Below are positions 7,300-14,456 of a stretch of 17,765 bases of DNA, one piece after another. A program made the translations under genes and the position numbers. Every line of letters starts with the position of its first letter. Position 1 is the first letter of the stretch. The stretch covers positions 1 to 17,765 of the forward strand of contig WOYM01000061.1 in NCBI GenBank assembly GCA_011620785.1. Reading direction: 5' to 3'. The DNA is from Methanothrix sp. Its GTDB lineage: Archaea; Halobacteriota; Methanosarcinia; Methanotrichales; Methanotrichaceae. Below the pieces are notes generated by a model. That model saw only the letters and a program-made list of their open reading frames with translations. It did not search any database and was not told the origin of the DNA.

Positions 7300-9456
7300 T
7301 CACATTGCCTCAGCACCCAATGCCTGAGCCTTCAGGGGAACCTCATCCACCGAGCAGGCGGCGATCTTCTCTGCCAGCTTCGCCAAAACCTCTTTTCTCA
7401 TCCCGCCCACGAACTTGATGGAACCAACGACGAGATGACCTCCTCCTGAGACCCCTCCATTGGGGATCTCCTCCATCAATTCCCGGACCATCTGGGGGAT
7501 GTTCATCCTCACTCCCCGGCTGCGCAGCACTGCAAAATCCGGGCCGTAGCCGATAGTGACCACCGGCTTTCCATCATATTTCTGGCATAGTCGGTCGTGC
7601 ACCTCGCCTGAGGTCTTGCCGGGCGGGGGGAAGGTGAACTTATGTGCGAAGTTCTCCACATCCAGGACGTTCATGATGATGCCGTTGGGAAGCTTTGTAC
7701 TCTTAACATTGCCCATGCTCGCTCGAAGCTGCTCGTCTATGGCGGCATTGGCCTGCTCGCAGAGAAGCTCGACGATCTTCTGGTGGCGGTCAAGCCTTCC
7801 CAGGCACAGGATGTCGTTTATCAGCCCCCGTCCATCGTTGAAGCGCTGCCAGAAGGCCTCATAGTCCAAAGCGAGGGCGATCTTTTTCAGGTCATCTCTC
7901 GGGAACCTGTCCTCTACCAGACGGATGTATAGATCAGCCTCCGGGGCCTCGCTGCGGTCACCCACCGCGGATACAGCCGGAAAATGACGGATCTTGTTCT
8001 CGACCTCGGGATGGATCATGCGGGCGATCTCCGTGGCCAGCATGCCCGTGGTCAGGCCGAAGTCCCCTCCGGCGTGGGCGGGATTGACATGGGCCACCAG
8101 GAACTGGTCTACGATCTTGTGGGGATGGTGATGGTCAACCACCAGCATCTCCAGGCCGTAAACCTGGGCCTGGCGCATGGCGGGAACATCCTCCTCGGTA
8201 GAGCCGTTGTCCATCAGGACGATTAAAGGCATCTTCTGACCGTGCCGGCTCTGATCCTCCAGGGCAAATGTCAGGTCCTTGGTCACATCCTCCAGCTCGT
8301 AGAACGGGGCTTTGCTGGGGGCGCGGCGGTAGTTGTGGTACTCGGCATCCGGGCCGCTGACCTCGGCAATCAATGGGAGAACGGCCATCTCAATGGCCAC
8401 TGCAGCGGAAATGCCATCAGCGTCGGCATGATGGCGGACCACAATGGGCCGGGACTTGAGGACGGCGCGGCGGATCTCTTTGGCCACCGCCTTCATCGCC
8501 GGACGCAGGCGGTCCATGATCTCGCTTTTGACCAAAAACTCCGTCTGGGCAGGCTCGGCCCGAAGGTCAATGGCCTTCTCTATCTGGTCTTTAACTACCG
8601 AGGCATCGCCTCCCCAGAGGCGTTTCATGGATTTTATCTCCACCTGAACCTGATTGTTGCGCAGCGTCACCTCGCCGATGACCCGGACCATCATATCGCT
8701 ATCAATATCAGCGTACGCTCGCACTCCGGCCCGCTCGAAGGCAGCGCAGAAGACCAGGCCGCTGTCGTCTGCCAGGGTGAAGATGGTCGGACCGCCTGTC
8801 TGCTTGACCTGGATCACCTCTCCCTTGATCATGACCGTCTTGCCCACCTGGCTGTGCAGATCAGATGCCTTGGATAGAGGAAGGTCCTTTTCCACTTCGA
8901 CGGTGTTGTACTCCTTCAGCTCAGCCGGCTCAAGCTCTATGTTGCCATTGGGCAGGATGTTTCTCACCGTCACCATGATGGCGTCGCCAGCCTCCGGCCG
9001 GCTCTTGAGATATTTGTTGTGGGCCAGGCCGCGCACAGAATCGGATAGATCGACAAAAGCCCCGAAGTTAGCCAGACCGGAGACCTTGCCCTGGTAGATC
9101 TCCCCCACGGAGATATCTCTGATGTCGCAGGCTGGATCGAGGATGTGGACCAGCGGCTTTTTGGCGCAACGCTCGCACAGCTCCTTTTTGCTGTTCAGCT
9201 TTGTCTTGCAGACCACGCACAGGTATTCCCGGCCAAGGCCATGGCAATCAGAACAGATCTCGGTGATCGGAATCTTGCCGCTACCCTGACAGACGCTGCA
9301 TTTTGCCGAGCCGCTCTCGATCAGAGACTTCATGTCCTTATCTGATGTCTCTCCCAGGGAAATGGACTCGGTCGTTCCCTTGCCATTGCAGTTGGGGCAG
9401 GGCTTCTCTCCAACCGTGAGCACTCCACGGCCCTGGCATCTCTCACACTGATTCAT
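7300..9456 (-). CDS. Archaea-specific RecJ-like DHH/DHHA1 phosphoesterase with DnaJ-type zinc fingers, S1 and OB domains (COG1107)
   Basis: A 718-residue protein of the archaeal RecJ-like family (COG1107), expected to be a metal-dependent nuclease or phosphoesterase on single-stranded nucleic acid. Domains in order: four CxxCxGxG zinc-binding repeats at 4, 20, 53 and 68, as in DnaJ; two further CxxC pairs at 80 and 94; an S1 RNA-binding domain at about 115-182 (GKVSGLANFGAFVDL); an OB-fold at about 200-280; the DHH domain with HHADADG 342-348, MDNGS 415-419 and DHHHP 441-445; and DHHA1 with GGGH at 671-674. All metal-ligand motifs look intact. The ATG at 9456 has no clear ribosome binding site but a TATA box about 28 bases upstream, so it is probably leaderless. 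It is divergent from aTrm56. Substrate (DNA or RNA) is not settled by sequence; the S1 and zinc finger parts suggest RNA. Confidence 0.95.
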   Translation of the reverse strand: MNQCERCQGRGVLTVGEKPCPNCNGKGTTESISLGETSDKDMKSLIESGSAKCSVCQGSGKIPITEICSDCHGLGREYLCVVCKTKLNSKKELCERCAKKPLVHILDPACDIRDISVGEIYQGKVSGLANFGAFVDLSDSVRGLAHNKYLKSRPEAGDAIMVTVRNILPNGNIELEPAELKEYNTVEVEKDLPLSKASDLHSQVGKTVMIKGEVIQVKQTGGPTIFTLADDSGLVFCAAFERAGVRAYADIDSDMMVRVIGEVTLRNNQVQVEIKSMKRLWGGDASVVKDQIEKAIDLRAEPAQTEFLVKSEIMDRLRPAMKAVAKEIRRAVLKSRPIVVRHHADADGISAAVAIEMAVLPLIAEVSGPDAEYHNYRRAPSKAPFYELEDVTKDLTFALEDQSRHGQKMPLIVLMDNGSTEEDVPAMRQAQVYGLEMLVVDHHHPHKIVDQFLVAHVNPAHAGGDFGLTTGMLATEIARMIHPEVENKIRHFPAVSAVGDRSEAPEADLYIRLVEDRFPRDDLKKIALALDYEAFWQRFNDGRGLINDILCLGRLDRHQKIVELLCEQANAAIDEQLRASMGNVKSTKLPNGIIMNVLDVENFAHKFTFPPPGKTSGEVHDRLCQKYDGKPVVTIGYGPDFAVLRSRGVRMNIPQMVRELMEEIPNGGVSGGGHLVVGSIKFVGGMRKEVLAKLAEKIAACSVDEVPLKAQALGAEAM

Positions 9457-9476
9457 CGCTGTCCGGATGTTTTGGA

Positions 9477-9490
9477 GGAATTTATAGCTT
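9477..9490 (-). promoter_or_regulatory. TATA box for the RecJ-like gene (leaderless)
   Basis: On the minus strand AAGCTATAAATTCC is a TATA element whose centre is about 28 bases from the ATG at 9456. This spacing places the transcription start at or next to the start codon. Confidence 0.5.
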
Positions 9491-9503
9491 CGGGATGATC
9501 CCG
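9491..9503. promoter_or_regulatory. Palindrome CGGGATGATCCCG, possible operator
   Basis: CGGGAT and ATCCCG are perfect 6-base arms about a single central base. The site touches the upstream edge of the RecJ-like TATA element, where TFB or a regulator would bind. Function is inferred from position only. Confidence 0.3.
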
Positions 9504-9521
9504 GTTTCGGGCACGAGATAG

Positions 9522-9531
9522 CAGGATCCTG
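9522..9531. promoter_or_regulatory. Palindrome CAGGATCCTG, possible operator
   Basis: A perfect 10-base palindrome just upstream of the TATA element of the aTrm56 gene. It shares a GGAT/ATCC core with the palindrome at 9491-9503, so one regulator could in principle contact both divergent promoters. Confidence 0.25.
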
Positions 9532-9536
9532 GAAGG

Positions 9537-9548
9537 CTCTAAATAAGG
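9537..9548 (+). promoter_or_regulatory. TATA box for aTrm56 (leaderless)
   Basis: CTCTAAATAAGG has its centre about 27 bases before the GTG start at 9570. A GGGAG at 9547-9551 is too far from the start (18 bases) to be its ribosome binding site, which favours a leaderless mRNA. Confidence 0.45.
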
Positions 9549-9569
9549 GAGACCATATTCTTTTGGCCC

Positions 9570-10172
9570 GTGCGAGCAGTGGTTTTGCGTCTGGGGCATA
9601 GACCGGAGAGGGATAAGAGGATCACCACCCATGTGGGCCTGGTCGCCCGGGCTTTTGGAGCGGAGGGGATGCTTCTTTGCGGTCGCGATGCCCATGTGGA
9701 GGAGAGCCTGAATGATGCAGCCAGGCGGTGGGGAGGGGACTTCCGTCTCACCCCGGATGCGTCATGGAAGGGGGAGATCGTGCGCTGGAAGGAAAGCGGT
9801 GGTCAGGTGGTTCACCTCACCATGTACGGCTCGAATCTGCCCGATGTGATCGATGAGATCCGCAAGAGCGAGGATATACTGATCGTGGTGGGGGCGGAGA
9901 AGGTTCCGGCAGAGGTGTACCAGTTGGCGGACTGGAATGTGGCCGTGGGCAACCAGCCCCATTCCGAGGTGGCGGCTTTGGCCGTTTTCCTGGACCGGCT
10001 CTTTTTGGGCCGGGAGCTGTGCAGGGAGTTTGAGGGGGGGCTGAAGATAGTGCCCTCCTCTCGGGGGAAGGAGGTCATCTATCCGGAGTACGGCTCGAAG
10101 GAGGAGGAAGAGGATAGGGACGATGATGACGGGACCGCCCCTGGCGAGGCCGCTAGCCTCCTTTCATGGTGA
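9570..10172 (+). CDS. tRNA (cytidine(56)-2'-O)-methyltransferase, aTrm56
   Basis: A 200-residue SPOUT-class methyltransferase that adds a 2'-O-methyl group to C56 in the T-loop of archaeal tRNAs, using S-adenosylmethionine. The N-terminus (VVLRLGHRPERDKRITTHV) is a hallmark of the aTrm56 family. Later blocks are LTMYGSNLPDVIDEI near residue 83, ILIVVGAEKVPAEVYQLADW near 103-122, and NVAVGNQPHSEVAALAVFLDR, the knot region that binds the cofactor. The C-terminus carries an extra acidic tail (EEEEDRDDDDG) of unknown role. The start is the GTG at 9570, since the family motif begins at once and there is no room for an upstream alternative. It heads a probable two-gene unit with the ATP-grasp gene 26 bases downstream. 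Confidence 0.95.
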   Translation: MRAVVLRLGHRPERDKRITTHVGLVARAFGAEGMLLCGRDAHVEESLNDAARRWGGDFRLTPDASWKGEIVRWKESGGQVVHLTMYGSNLPDVIDEIRKSEDILIVVGAEKVPAEVYQLADWNVAVGNQPHSEVAALAVFLDRLFLGRELCREFEGGLKIVPSSRGKEVIYPEYGSKEEEEDRDDDDGTAPGEAASLLSW

Positions 10173-10182
10173 TAACGATCTT

Positions 10183-10197
10183 ATGAGAGTCAGATAG
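10183..10197 (+). other. Four-codon mini-ORF (MRVR) ahead of the ATP-grasp gene
   Basis: GGTGAT at 10168-10173, which spans the aTrm56 stop, is a good ribosome binding site but points at an ATG at 10183 followed by AGA GTC AGA TAG. The TAG ends one base before the ATG of the ATP-grasp gene (TAGGATG), which lacks its own binding site. Ribosomes may load here and re-initiate at 10199. This could also be chance. Confidence 0.3.
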
Positions 10198-10198
10198 G

Positions 10199-11299
10199 AT
10201 GAAGCTTCTGATAATTGGAATCAACATTCGGCATATTGCCTGCTCCGCCAGCCGGACAGGGCATGAGGTTTATGCCGTCGATGGCTACTGCGACCTGGAC
10301 CTGGAGAGCTGTGCTGAGGATATGGCGCTCTTGTCCAGGGATGGGATGGATGATCCCGGTGGTGCGGACAGAATCGATGAGTTGATCTCCGAGCACGTCG
10401 AGAGAGTCCGTCCCGATGCTGTCGTCCTGGGACCGGGACTTGAGGAGGCCAGGGTCAAAGGGTTGCCGGTGCTCAACAATCCTGCCGAGAAGACCGCCAG
10501 GATCTCAGATAAGCTCTATCAGGCCCGCTGGTTGGAGAAGAATGGCTTTCCCTTCATCAGGACGGAAACCTCGGCGGAGGACCTGAACTTTCCGGTCATG
10601 GTAAAGCCCAGGAAGGGGGCAGGCGGGGTGGGCTGCAGAATCGCAGAGGACAGCTCAAGGCTAGAATGGGAAGAGGGGTTGATCGCCCAGGAGGTCGTGT
10701 CCGGCCGGGCGGTGAGCGTCTCGGTCATCGGCGACGGGAAAGATGCGCGCGCGCTGGCGGCAAACGATCAGCTGATCGGGGAGAGCTGGACGGGTGCCAA
10801 GGGCTTTCGCTATTGCGGCAATATCACCCCTCTGGAGCCGTTGCCCAAGAGCGATATAGCGAACATGGCGGAGAGGATTGTTGCGCGACTGGGCCTCTTG
10901 GGAAGCAATGGGATCGACTTCCTTCTCACTGAGGAGGGGGCGGTAGTGGTGGAGGTCAACTGTCGCTTCCAGGGGAGCCTGGACACAGTGGAGTGTGCCA
11001 CTGGCGTTAATGTATTCGAGGCTCATCTGAACTCCTTTCGGGGATTGCTTCCCTCAAGGCCAGCCATCAAGTGCTCTGCCGGGAGGGCGATAATCTATGC
11101 ACCACGCTCCACGGAGATAAAAGAGAGCCTGCTCTTTCCCTGGACGGCGGATGTCCCCCGTCCTGGCTCGAGAATTGAAAGAGACGATCCGATTCTCTCC
11201 ATCCTGGCAAAGGGGTCGAATAGAGGGGAAGTCCTCGCCCGGCTGAAAGATAGAGCAACATTGATACGGGAATTGACCACTTGTTCATCTCGCAGATAG
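10199..11299 (+). CDS. ATP-grasp superfamily carboligase (COG2232-like)
   Basis: A 366-residue ATP-grasp protein. Such enzymes activate a carboxylate as acyl phosphate and join it to an amine or thiol. Residues 1-95 form a Rossmann-like pre-ATP-grasp domain (LLIIGINIRHIACSASRTGH). The ATP-grasp fold follows: KLYQARWLEKNGFPFI near 105-120, the nucleotide-binding VMVKPRKGAGGVG at 133-145, and the metal ligands D240 (NGIDFLL) and E252/N254 (VEVNCRFQGS). The start must be the ATG at 10199, because the frame has a stop at 10184-10186 and no other start codon between. It shares a transcript with aTrm56. The true substrate is not readable; alternatives include a cofactor-biosynthesis ligase like MfnD of methanofuran synthesis, but I see no motif that assigns it. 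The superfamily call is firm, the reaction is not. Confidence 0.87.
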   Translation: MKLLIIGINIRHIACSASRTGHEVYAVDGYCDLDLESCAEDMALLSRDGMDDPGGADRIDELISEHVERVRPDAVVLGPGLEEARVKGLPVLNNPAEKTARISDKLYQARWLEKNGFPFIRTETSAEDLNFPVMVKPRKGAGGVGCRIAEDSSRLEWEEGLIAQEVVSGRAVSVSVIGDGKDARALAANDQLIGESWTGAKGFRYCGNITPLEPLPKSDIANMAERIVARLGLLGSNGIDFLLTEEGAVVVEVNCRFQGSLDTVECATGVNVFEAHLNSFRGLLPSRPAIKCSAGRAIIYAPRSTEIKESLLFPWTADVPRPGSRIERDDPILSILAKGSNRGEVLARLKDRATLIRELTTCSSRR

Positions 11300-11308
11300 C
11301 ACTAAAAT

Positions 11309-11324
11309 AGAGACTTTTTTCTCT
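11309..11324 (+). terminator. T-run after the ATP-grasp gene
   Basis: Ten bases after the stop, AGAGA, then C plus a T run, then CTCT forms a short inverted repeat around six T residues. This fits oligo-T termination of the aTrm56/ATP-grasp transcript. Confidence 0.35.
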
Positions 11325-11439
11325 GACATCAAACAGCATCATCATTCAGGCCGAGAAAATAAGGCTCTTCGCTGAATTATGTGGGTGAGGTCCGGCAGAG
11401 AATATAGCCTCTATTACTCTGCGTCACTACATGAAAAAA

Positions 11440-11540
11440 TCTTAAAGCATACTGGTTTTTCATGCTTTGGGCATGATCCCCGCCTGAGGATCATGGGCTC
11501 TTTGTGGTTGGGTCATTGCATCGCATTTCACCACAAAAGC
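11440..11540. other. Three consecutive inverted repeats in a gene-free gap
   Basis: The 300-base gap between the ATP-grasp gene and tRNA-Pro contains no credible gene. Within it lie AAAGCAT (11444-11450)/ATGCTTT (11462-11468), CATGATCC (11472-11479)/GGATCATG (11488-11495), and TTTGTGGT (11501-11508)/ACCACAAA (11530-11537). All are perfect and follow one another without overlap. Possible readings are a small structured RNA or remains of an intergenic repeat. I cannot assign a known RNA family. Confidence 0.3.
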
Positions 11541-11602
11541 GAGAAGATACAGAGAATTTGCGATTCAAGTTCATATATACTAAATACGCAAAAGACATTT
11601 TA

Positions 11603-11675
11603 TGGGGCCACGGCGATTTGAACGCCGGTCACAGGACCCCCAGTCCTGTAGGATACCAGGCTACCCTATGGCCCC
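11603..11675 (-). tRNA. tRNA-Pro (GGG anticodon)
   Basis: On the minus strand a full cloverleaf of 73 bases is present. The acceptor stem is GGGGCCA with TGGCCCC, and the discriminator base is A. The anticodon arm pairs CAGGA with TCCTG around the loop CTGGGGG, giving anticodon GGG for proline. The T arm is CGGCG-TTCAAAT-CGCCG. The D arm has the usual TAGC..GGT pattern with a weak first pair. There is no intron, and CCA is not encoded (TAA follows), so it must be added enzymatically. A TATA box lies about 33 bases upstream. Confidence 0.96.
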
Positions 11676-11702
11676 GCGCAGCGTTCGTTAGGATGCAGAA
11701 GT

Positions 11703-11713
11703 GGCATATAAGG
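11703..11713 (-). promoter_or_regulatory. TATA box for tRNA-Pro
   Basis: On the minus strand CCCTTATATGCC sits about 33 bases before the mature 5' end, the usual distance for an archaeal tRNA with a short 5' leader removed by RNase P. Confidence 0.5.
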
Positions 11714-11841
11714 GTTTCCCACTGAATGAGATCCGGCTCCATCCCTGCGAAATATCGGCTGCATGCTCCCTCTGGCCCGAACTCATATAAGGCTCCGGAT
11801 TTTAGCCCTGCCCTCTCCGCCAGGCCTGCATGAGCAATTGT

Positions 11842-12090
11842 TCAGCCGTTTTTCACTCCCACATACATCATCCAGATCCCGACCACCACGGTGAATCCGA
11901 ATAGCACCAGGCTCTCGATTGCGAATCCATTGGGCAGATCAAAGAGGACCACAGTCCCCATTATGGCTGTGCCCGCACCAATGCTCACTACCCCCAGCCT
12001 CGCCGAGAAGGGATAGATCAGAAATCCAAGGCCTATCAGGGCGGCAGCGATCAAGAGTGGAGTTGAAAATAGGGGAATGGATATGTCCAT
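11842..12090 (-). CDS. Small membrane protein of unknown function
   Basis: An 82-residue, strongly hydrophobic protein with about three predicted membrane segments: LLIAAALIGLGFLIYPF near 12-28, LGVVSIGAGTAIMGTVVLF near 32-50, and LVLFGFTVVVGIWMMYVGV near 61-79. It ends in a short KNG tail. I recognise no family and see no catalytic motif. The ATG at 12090 has no ribosome binding site; a TATA-like CTATAAGTA lies about 27 bases upstream, consistent with a leaderless mRNA. The gene is divergent from the cysteine desulfurase, with only 84 bases between start codons, so their promoters are back to back. The composition and promoter make it a likely real gene; nothing indicates its job. Confidence 0.65.
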   Translation of the reverse strand: MDISIPLFSTPLLIAAALIGLGFLIYPFSARLGVVSIGAGTAIMGTVVLFDLPNGFAIESLVLFGFTVVVGIWMMYVGVKNG

Positions 12091-12111
12091 ATCCTGCAGT
12101 CCCCCAGCAGC

Positions 12112-12123
12112 GTACTTATAGTT
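12112..12123 (-). promoter_or_regulatory. TATA box for the small membrane protein
   Basis: On the minus strand AAACTATAAGTACG places a TATA element about 27 bases from the ATG at 12090, the spacing expected for a leaderless start. Confidence 0.4.
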
Positions 12124-12138
12124 TCTCGTTTGAGTTCG

Positions 12139-12150
12139 CCATCTATTTAC
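12139..12150 (+). promoter_or_regulatory. Possible TATA box for nifS
   Basis: CCATCTATTTACC has its centre about 30 bases before the ATG at 12175. It supports that ATG as the start, against a more upstream TTG at 12130 that would overlap the promoter. Confidence 0.35.
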
Positions 12151-12174
12151 CCTCAGCTCTCAATAGAAAAATGG

Positions 12175-13332
12175 ATGAAGCGCATTTACATGGACCATTC
12201 CGCCACCACCCCAGTGGCGCCAGAGGTGCTGGCAGCCATGCTGCCCTATTTTGGGGAGAAATTCGGCAATGCCTCCAGCCTGCACCGATCAGGCCGGGAG
12301 GCCAAGGAGGCTTTGGAGGACTCAAGGGAGAAGGTAGCAGCCCTGCTTGGGGCGAGAGCTGAGGAGATCATCTTCACCTCCGGGGGAACGGAGTCAGATA
12401 ACCTGGCTCTTAAGGGCATAGCCCGCAAAAATCAAAAGCATGGAAAGCATATCATCACCACCCAAATCGAGCATCCTGCAATCCTGGAGACCTGCCGGGC
12501 CCTGGAAAAAGATGGATTTGAGGTTACCTACCTGCCCGTAACCGGAGATGGGCTTGTCGAGCTCTCCACTCTGGAGGCCTCCATCCGGCCGGATACCATC
12601 CTCATCTCTGTGATGCACGCCAACAACGAGGTGGGAACCATCCAGCCCCTGGAGGAGATCGGCCGTCTGGCGGCGGAGAGGGACATCTACCTTCATTCCG
12701 ATGCCGTGCAGAGCGTGGGCAAGATACCGGTCAATGTAGATGACCTGGGGGTCGATCTGCTATCCCTTTCCGCGCATAAGCTCTACGGGCCGAAGGGAGT
12801 TGGGGCTCTATACATCCGCAAAGGCACAAAGCTTGAGAGCATCATCCAGGGAGGGGGCCACGAGCGCCGCCTCAGATCCGGAACGGAGAACATATCCGGA
12901 ATTGTGGGCCTGGCAAGAGCGACAGAGCTGGCAGAGAGGGATATGCCCCGAGAGGCGGAGAGACTGGCAGGCCTGCGCGACCGCCTGGCAGAGCAGGTCT
13001 TGTGTAAGGTCAAGGATGCCTGGATAAATGGTACTATGAAAAAGAGGCTTCCCGGCAACCTGAACTTCGGATTCAAATACGTGGAGGGCGAGTCGCTTCT
13101 GCTCTTCTTGGACTCCAAAGGGATATGCGTTTCCACAGGCTCCGCCTGCTCGTCTCACAAGCTGGAGCCAAGCCATGTGCTCATGTCCCTGGGCCTCAAA
13201 GCGGAGGAGTGCCACGGCTCCCTCAGGATCACCCTGGGGATGTCCAACACCATGGAGGAGATCGAATATGTGGCGGAGAGCATAGTCGAGGCTGTGGAGA
13301 GGTTCAGGGGGATATCGGCGCTGGGAAGATAA
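12175..13332 (+). CDS. nifS: Cysteine desulfurase (NifS/IscS family)
   Basis: A pyridoxal-phosphate enzyme that removes sulfur from L-cysteine as a persulfide, giving alanine, and supplies sulfur for Fe-S clusters and tRNA thiolation. With 385 residues it has normal length. Seen in order: the N-terminal IYMDHSATTPV, FTSGGTESDN near 67-76, His100 in QIEHPAIL (stacks on the cofactor), D176 and Q179 in HSDAVQS, the PLP lysine K202 in SAHKLYGPKG, GGGHERRLRSGTEN near 226-239, and the catalytic C325 in STGSACSS. I start it at ATG 12175; a TTG at 12130 would add 15 residues without family support. No iscU/nifU scaffold gene follows; the next gene is a permease. Naming it iscS would be equally valid. 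Confidence 0.95.
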   Translation: MKRIYMDHSATTPVAPEVLAAMLPYFGEKFGNASSLHRSGREAKEALEDSREKVAALLGARAEEIIFTSGGTESDNLALKGIARKNQKHGKHIITTQIEHPAILETCRALEKDGFEVTYLPVTGDGLVELSTLEASIRPDTILISVMHANNEVGTIQPLEEIGRLAAERDIYLHSDAVQSVGKIPVNVDDLGVDLLSLSAHKLYGPKGVGALYIRKGTKLESIIQGGGHERRLRSGTENISGIVGLARATELAERDMPREAERLAGLRDRLAEQVLCKVKDAWINGTMKKRLPGNLNFGFKYVEGESLLLFLDSKGICVSTGSACSSHKLEPSHVLMSLGLKAEECHGSLRITLGMSNTMEEIEYVAESIVEAVERFRGISALGR

Positions 13333-13443
13333 GCGCTGCAGATAGCACTTCAGATGAGATGAAGGGCAAGTGCAGGATATGATGCTGGATCTGATGCCCG
13401 AAGAAAAGAGCTAAGGGGAGGCCTCCTTCTATAGATCTCGCCC

Positions 13444-14445
13444 GTGGATGCAGCTAGCGCCATAAACCCAGATGTGATAATATTCCTGGCCGGGATGTTC
13501 GTGATCGGAGAGGCGATGCGAGAGAGCGGCTACCTATTTCATCTCTTCAACCGCATCTTCTGCCGGGCAAAGAACTTAGACCAGCTCCTGCTCCTCATCC
13601 TCTTCGCCATGGGCTTTCTCTCCGCCCTGCTGATGAACGACACTTTAGCTATAATTGGAACTCCTCTCATGCTCTACCTGGCCCAGGCCCTGAGGATCTC
13701 CCCCAAGCTTCTCCTTCTCACCCTGGCCTTCGCCGTGACCACCGGCAGCACAATGAGCCCCATCGGCAACCCTCAGAACCTGCTCATCGCCATCAACGGC
13801 AGCCTGGCAAATCCCTTCCTGGTCTTCTTCCAGTATCTTTTCATTCCGACGGTAGCAAACCTGTTCTTAGCCTACCTTCTCTTAAGGCTCTTCTACAAGA
13901 GCCAGTTTCAGCATACGGCCATAGAGGTCCCAAAGAAATGCATCAGCGACCCCGCCCTTGCCAATATCTCCCGGATCTCAATCATCATGCTGCTCATACT
14001 CATTCTGGCCAAGGTCCTGGCAGTCACAGTTCAGAGCAGCCAACATTTTTCGCTGACCTACATCGCCATCTTCTCTGCCCTGCCCGTCATCCTCTTCAGC
14101 AGTCGAAGATGGGAGATCATGAAGCATATCGACTGGTGCACCCTGGTATTCTTTGCCGCTATGTTCGTTCTGATGGTGAGCGTCTTTTTGAGCCAGATCA
14201 TCTCCAATGTGCCATTCGTCGCCCTATTCCAGCCGCTCCTGATTAACCCCTCTGCCCAGGATCTGATGGCCCTGGCGGCGGGCAGCACCATCGCCGGAAA
14301 CCTCTTCATCCTGGGGGCGACAAGCAACGTCATTATTATCCAGAACGCCGAGAAGAGCGGGGAGACGCTCACGTTCCTGGATTTCGCCAGGGTGGGAGTG
14401 CCACTGACTGCATTGAATGTATTTGTTTACTGGATATTCCTGTGA
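13444..14445 (+). CDS. ArsB/NhaD-type anion or arsenite permease, 5'-short
   Basis: A very hydrophobic 333-residue membrane protein of the ion transporter superfamily containing ArsB and NhaD. The family's duplicated signatures are visible: PDVIIFLAGMFVIGEAMRESG near 9-29, LLMNDTLAIIGTPLML near 62-77, TTGSTMSPIGNPQNLLI near 99-115, then in the second half IDWCTLVFFAAMFVLMVSVF, and GSTIAGNLFILGATSNVIII near the end. It lacks the first about 60-90 residues (two to three membrane helices) of usual members: the GTG start falls directly at the first signature and an in-frame TAG lies 10 bases before it. A GGGGAGG is 22 bases upstream, too far to be convincing. It is either a naturally short version or an N-terminally truncated gene. 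Substrate (arsenite, dicarboxylate, Na+/H+) cannot be read. Confidence 0.82.
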   Translation: MDAASAINPDVIIFLAGMFVIGEAMRESGYLFHLFNRIFCRAKNLDQLLLLILFAMGFLSALLMNDTLAIIGTPLMLYLAQALRISPKLLLLTLAFAVTTGSTMSPIGNPQNLLIAINGSLANPFLVFFQYLFIPTVANLFLAYLLLRLFYKSQFQHTAIEVPKKCISDPALANISRISIIMLLILILAKVLAVTVQSSQHFSLTYIAIFSALPVILFSSRRWEIMKHIDWCTLVFFAAMFVLMVSVFLSQIISNVPFVALFQPLLINPSAQDLMALAAGSTIAGNLFILGATSNVIIIQNAEKSGETLTFLDFARVGVPLTALNVFVYWIFL

Positions 14446-14456
14446 GCAGGAAAATG

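Noticed and set aside
8242..8877. A 211-codon plus-strand frame inside the RecJ-like gene
   Set aside because: It lies opposite conserved DHH-domain coding sequence; the translation is rich in His and Leu without a family signature.
11666..11764. A 32-codon minus-strand frame behind a TATA-like element, running into the tRNA-Pro gene
   Set aside because: It would overlap the mature tRNA, has no similarity I recognise, and the TATA element nearest the tRNA suffices to explain transcription.
12130..12174. N-terminal extension of nifS from a TTG
   Set aside because: The extra 15 residues are not part of the family, there is no ribosome binding site, and the extension would cover the likely TATA box.
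12175..14445. Reading nifS and the permease as an arsenic or sulfur operon
   Set aside because: There is no arsenic regulator, arsenate reductase or iscU gene nearby, and the gap of 111 bases plus the truncated permease argue against a functional unit.
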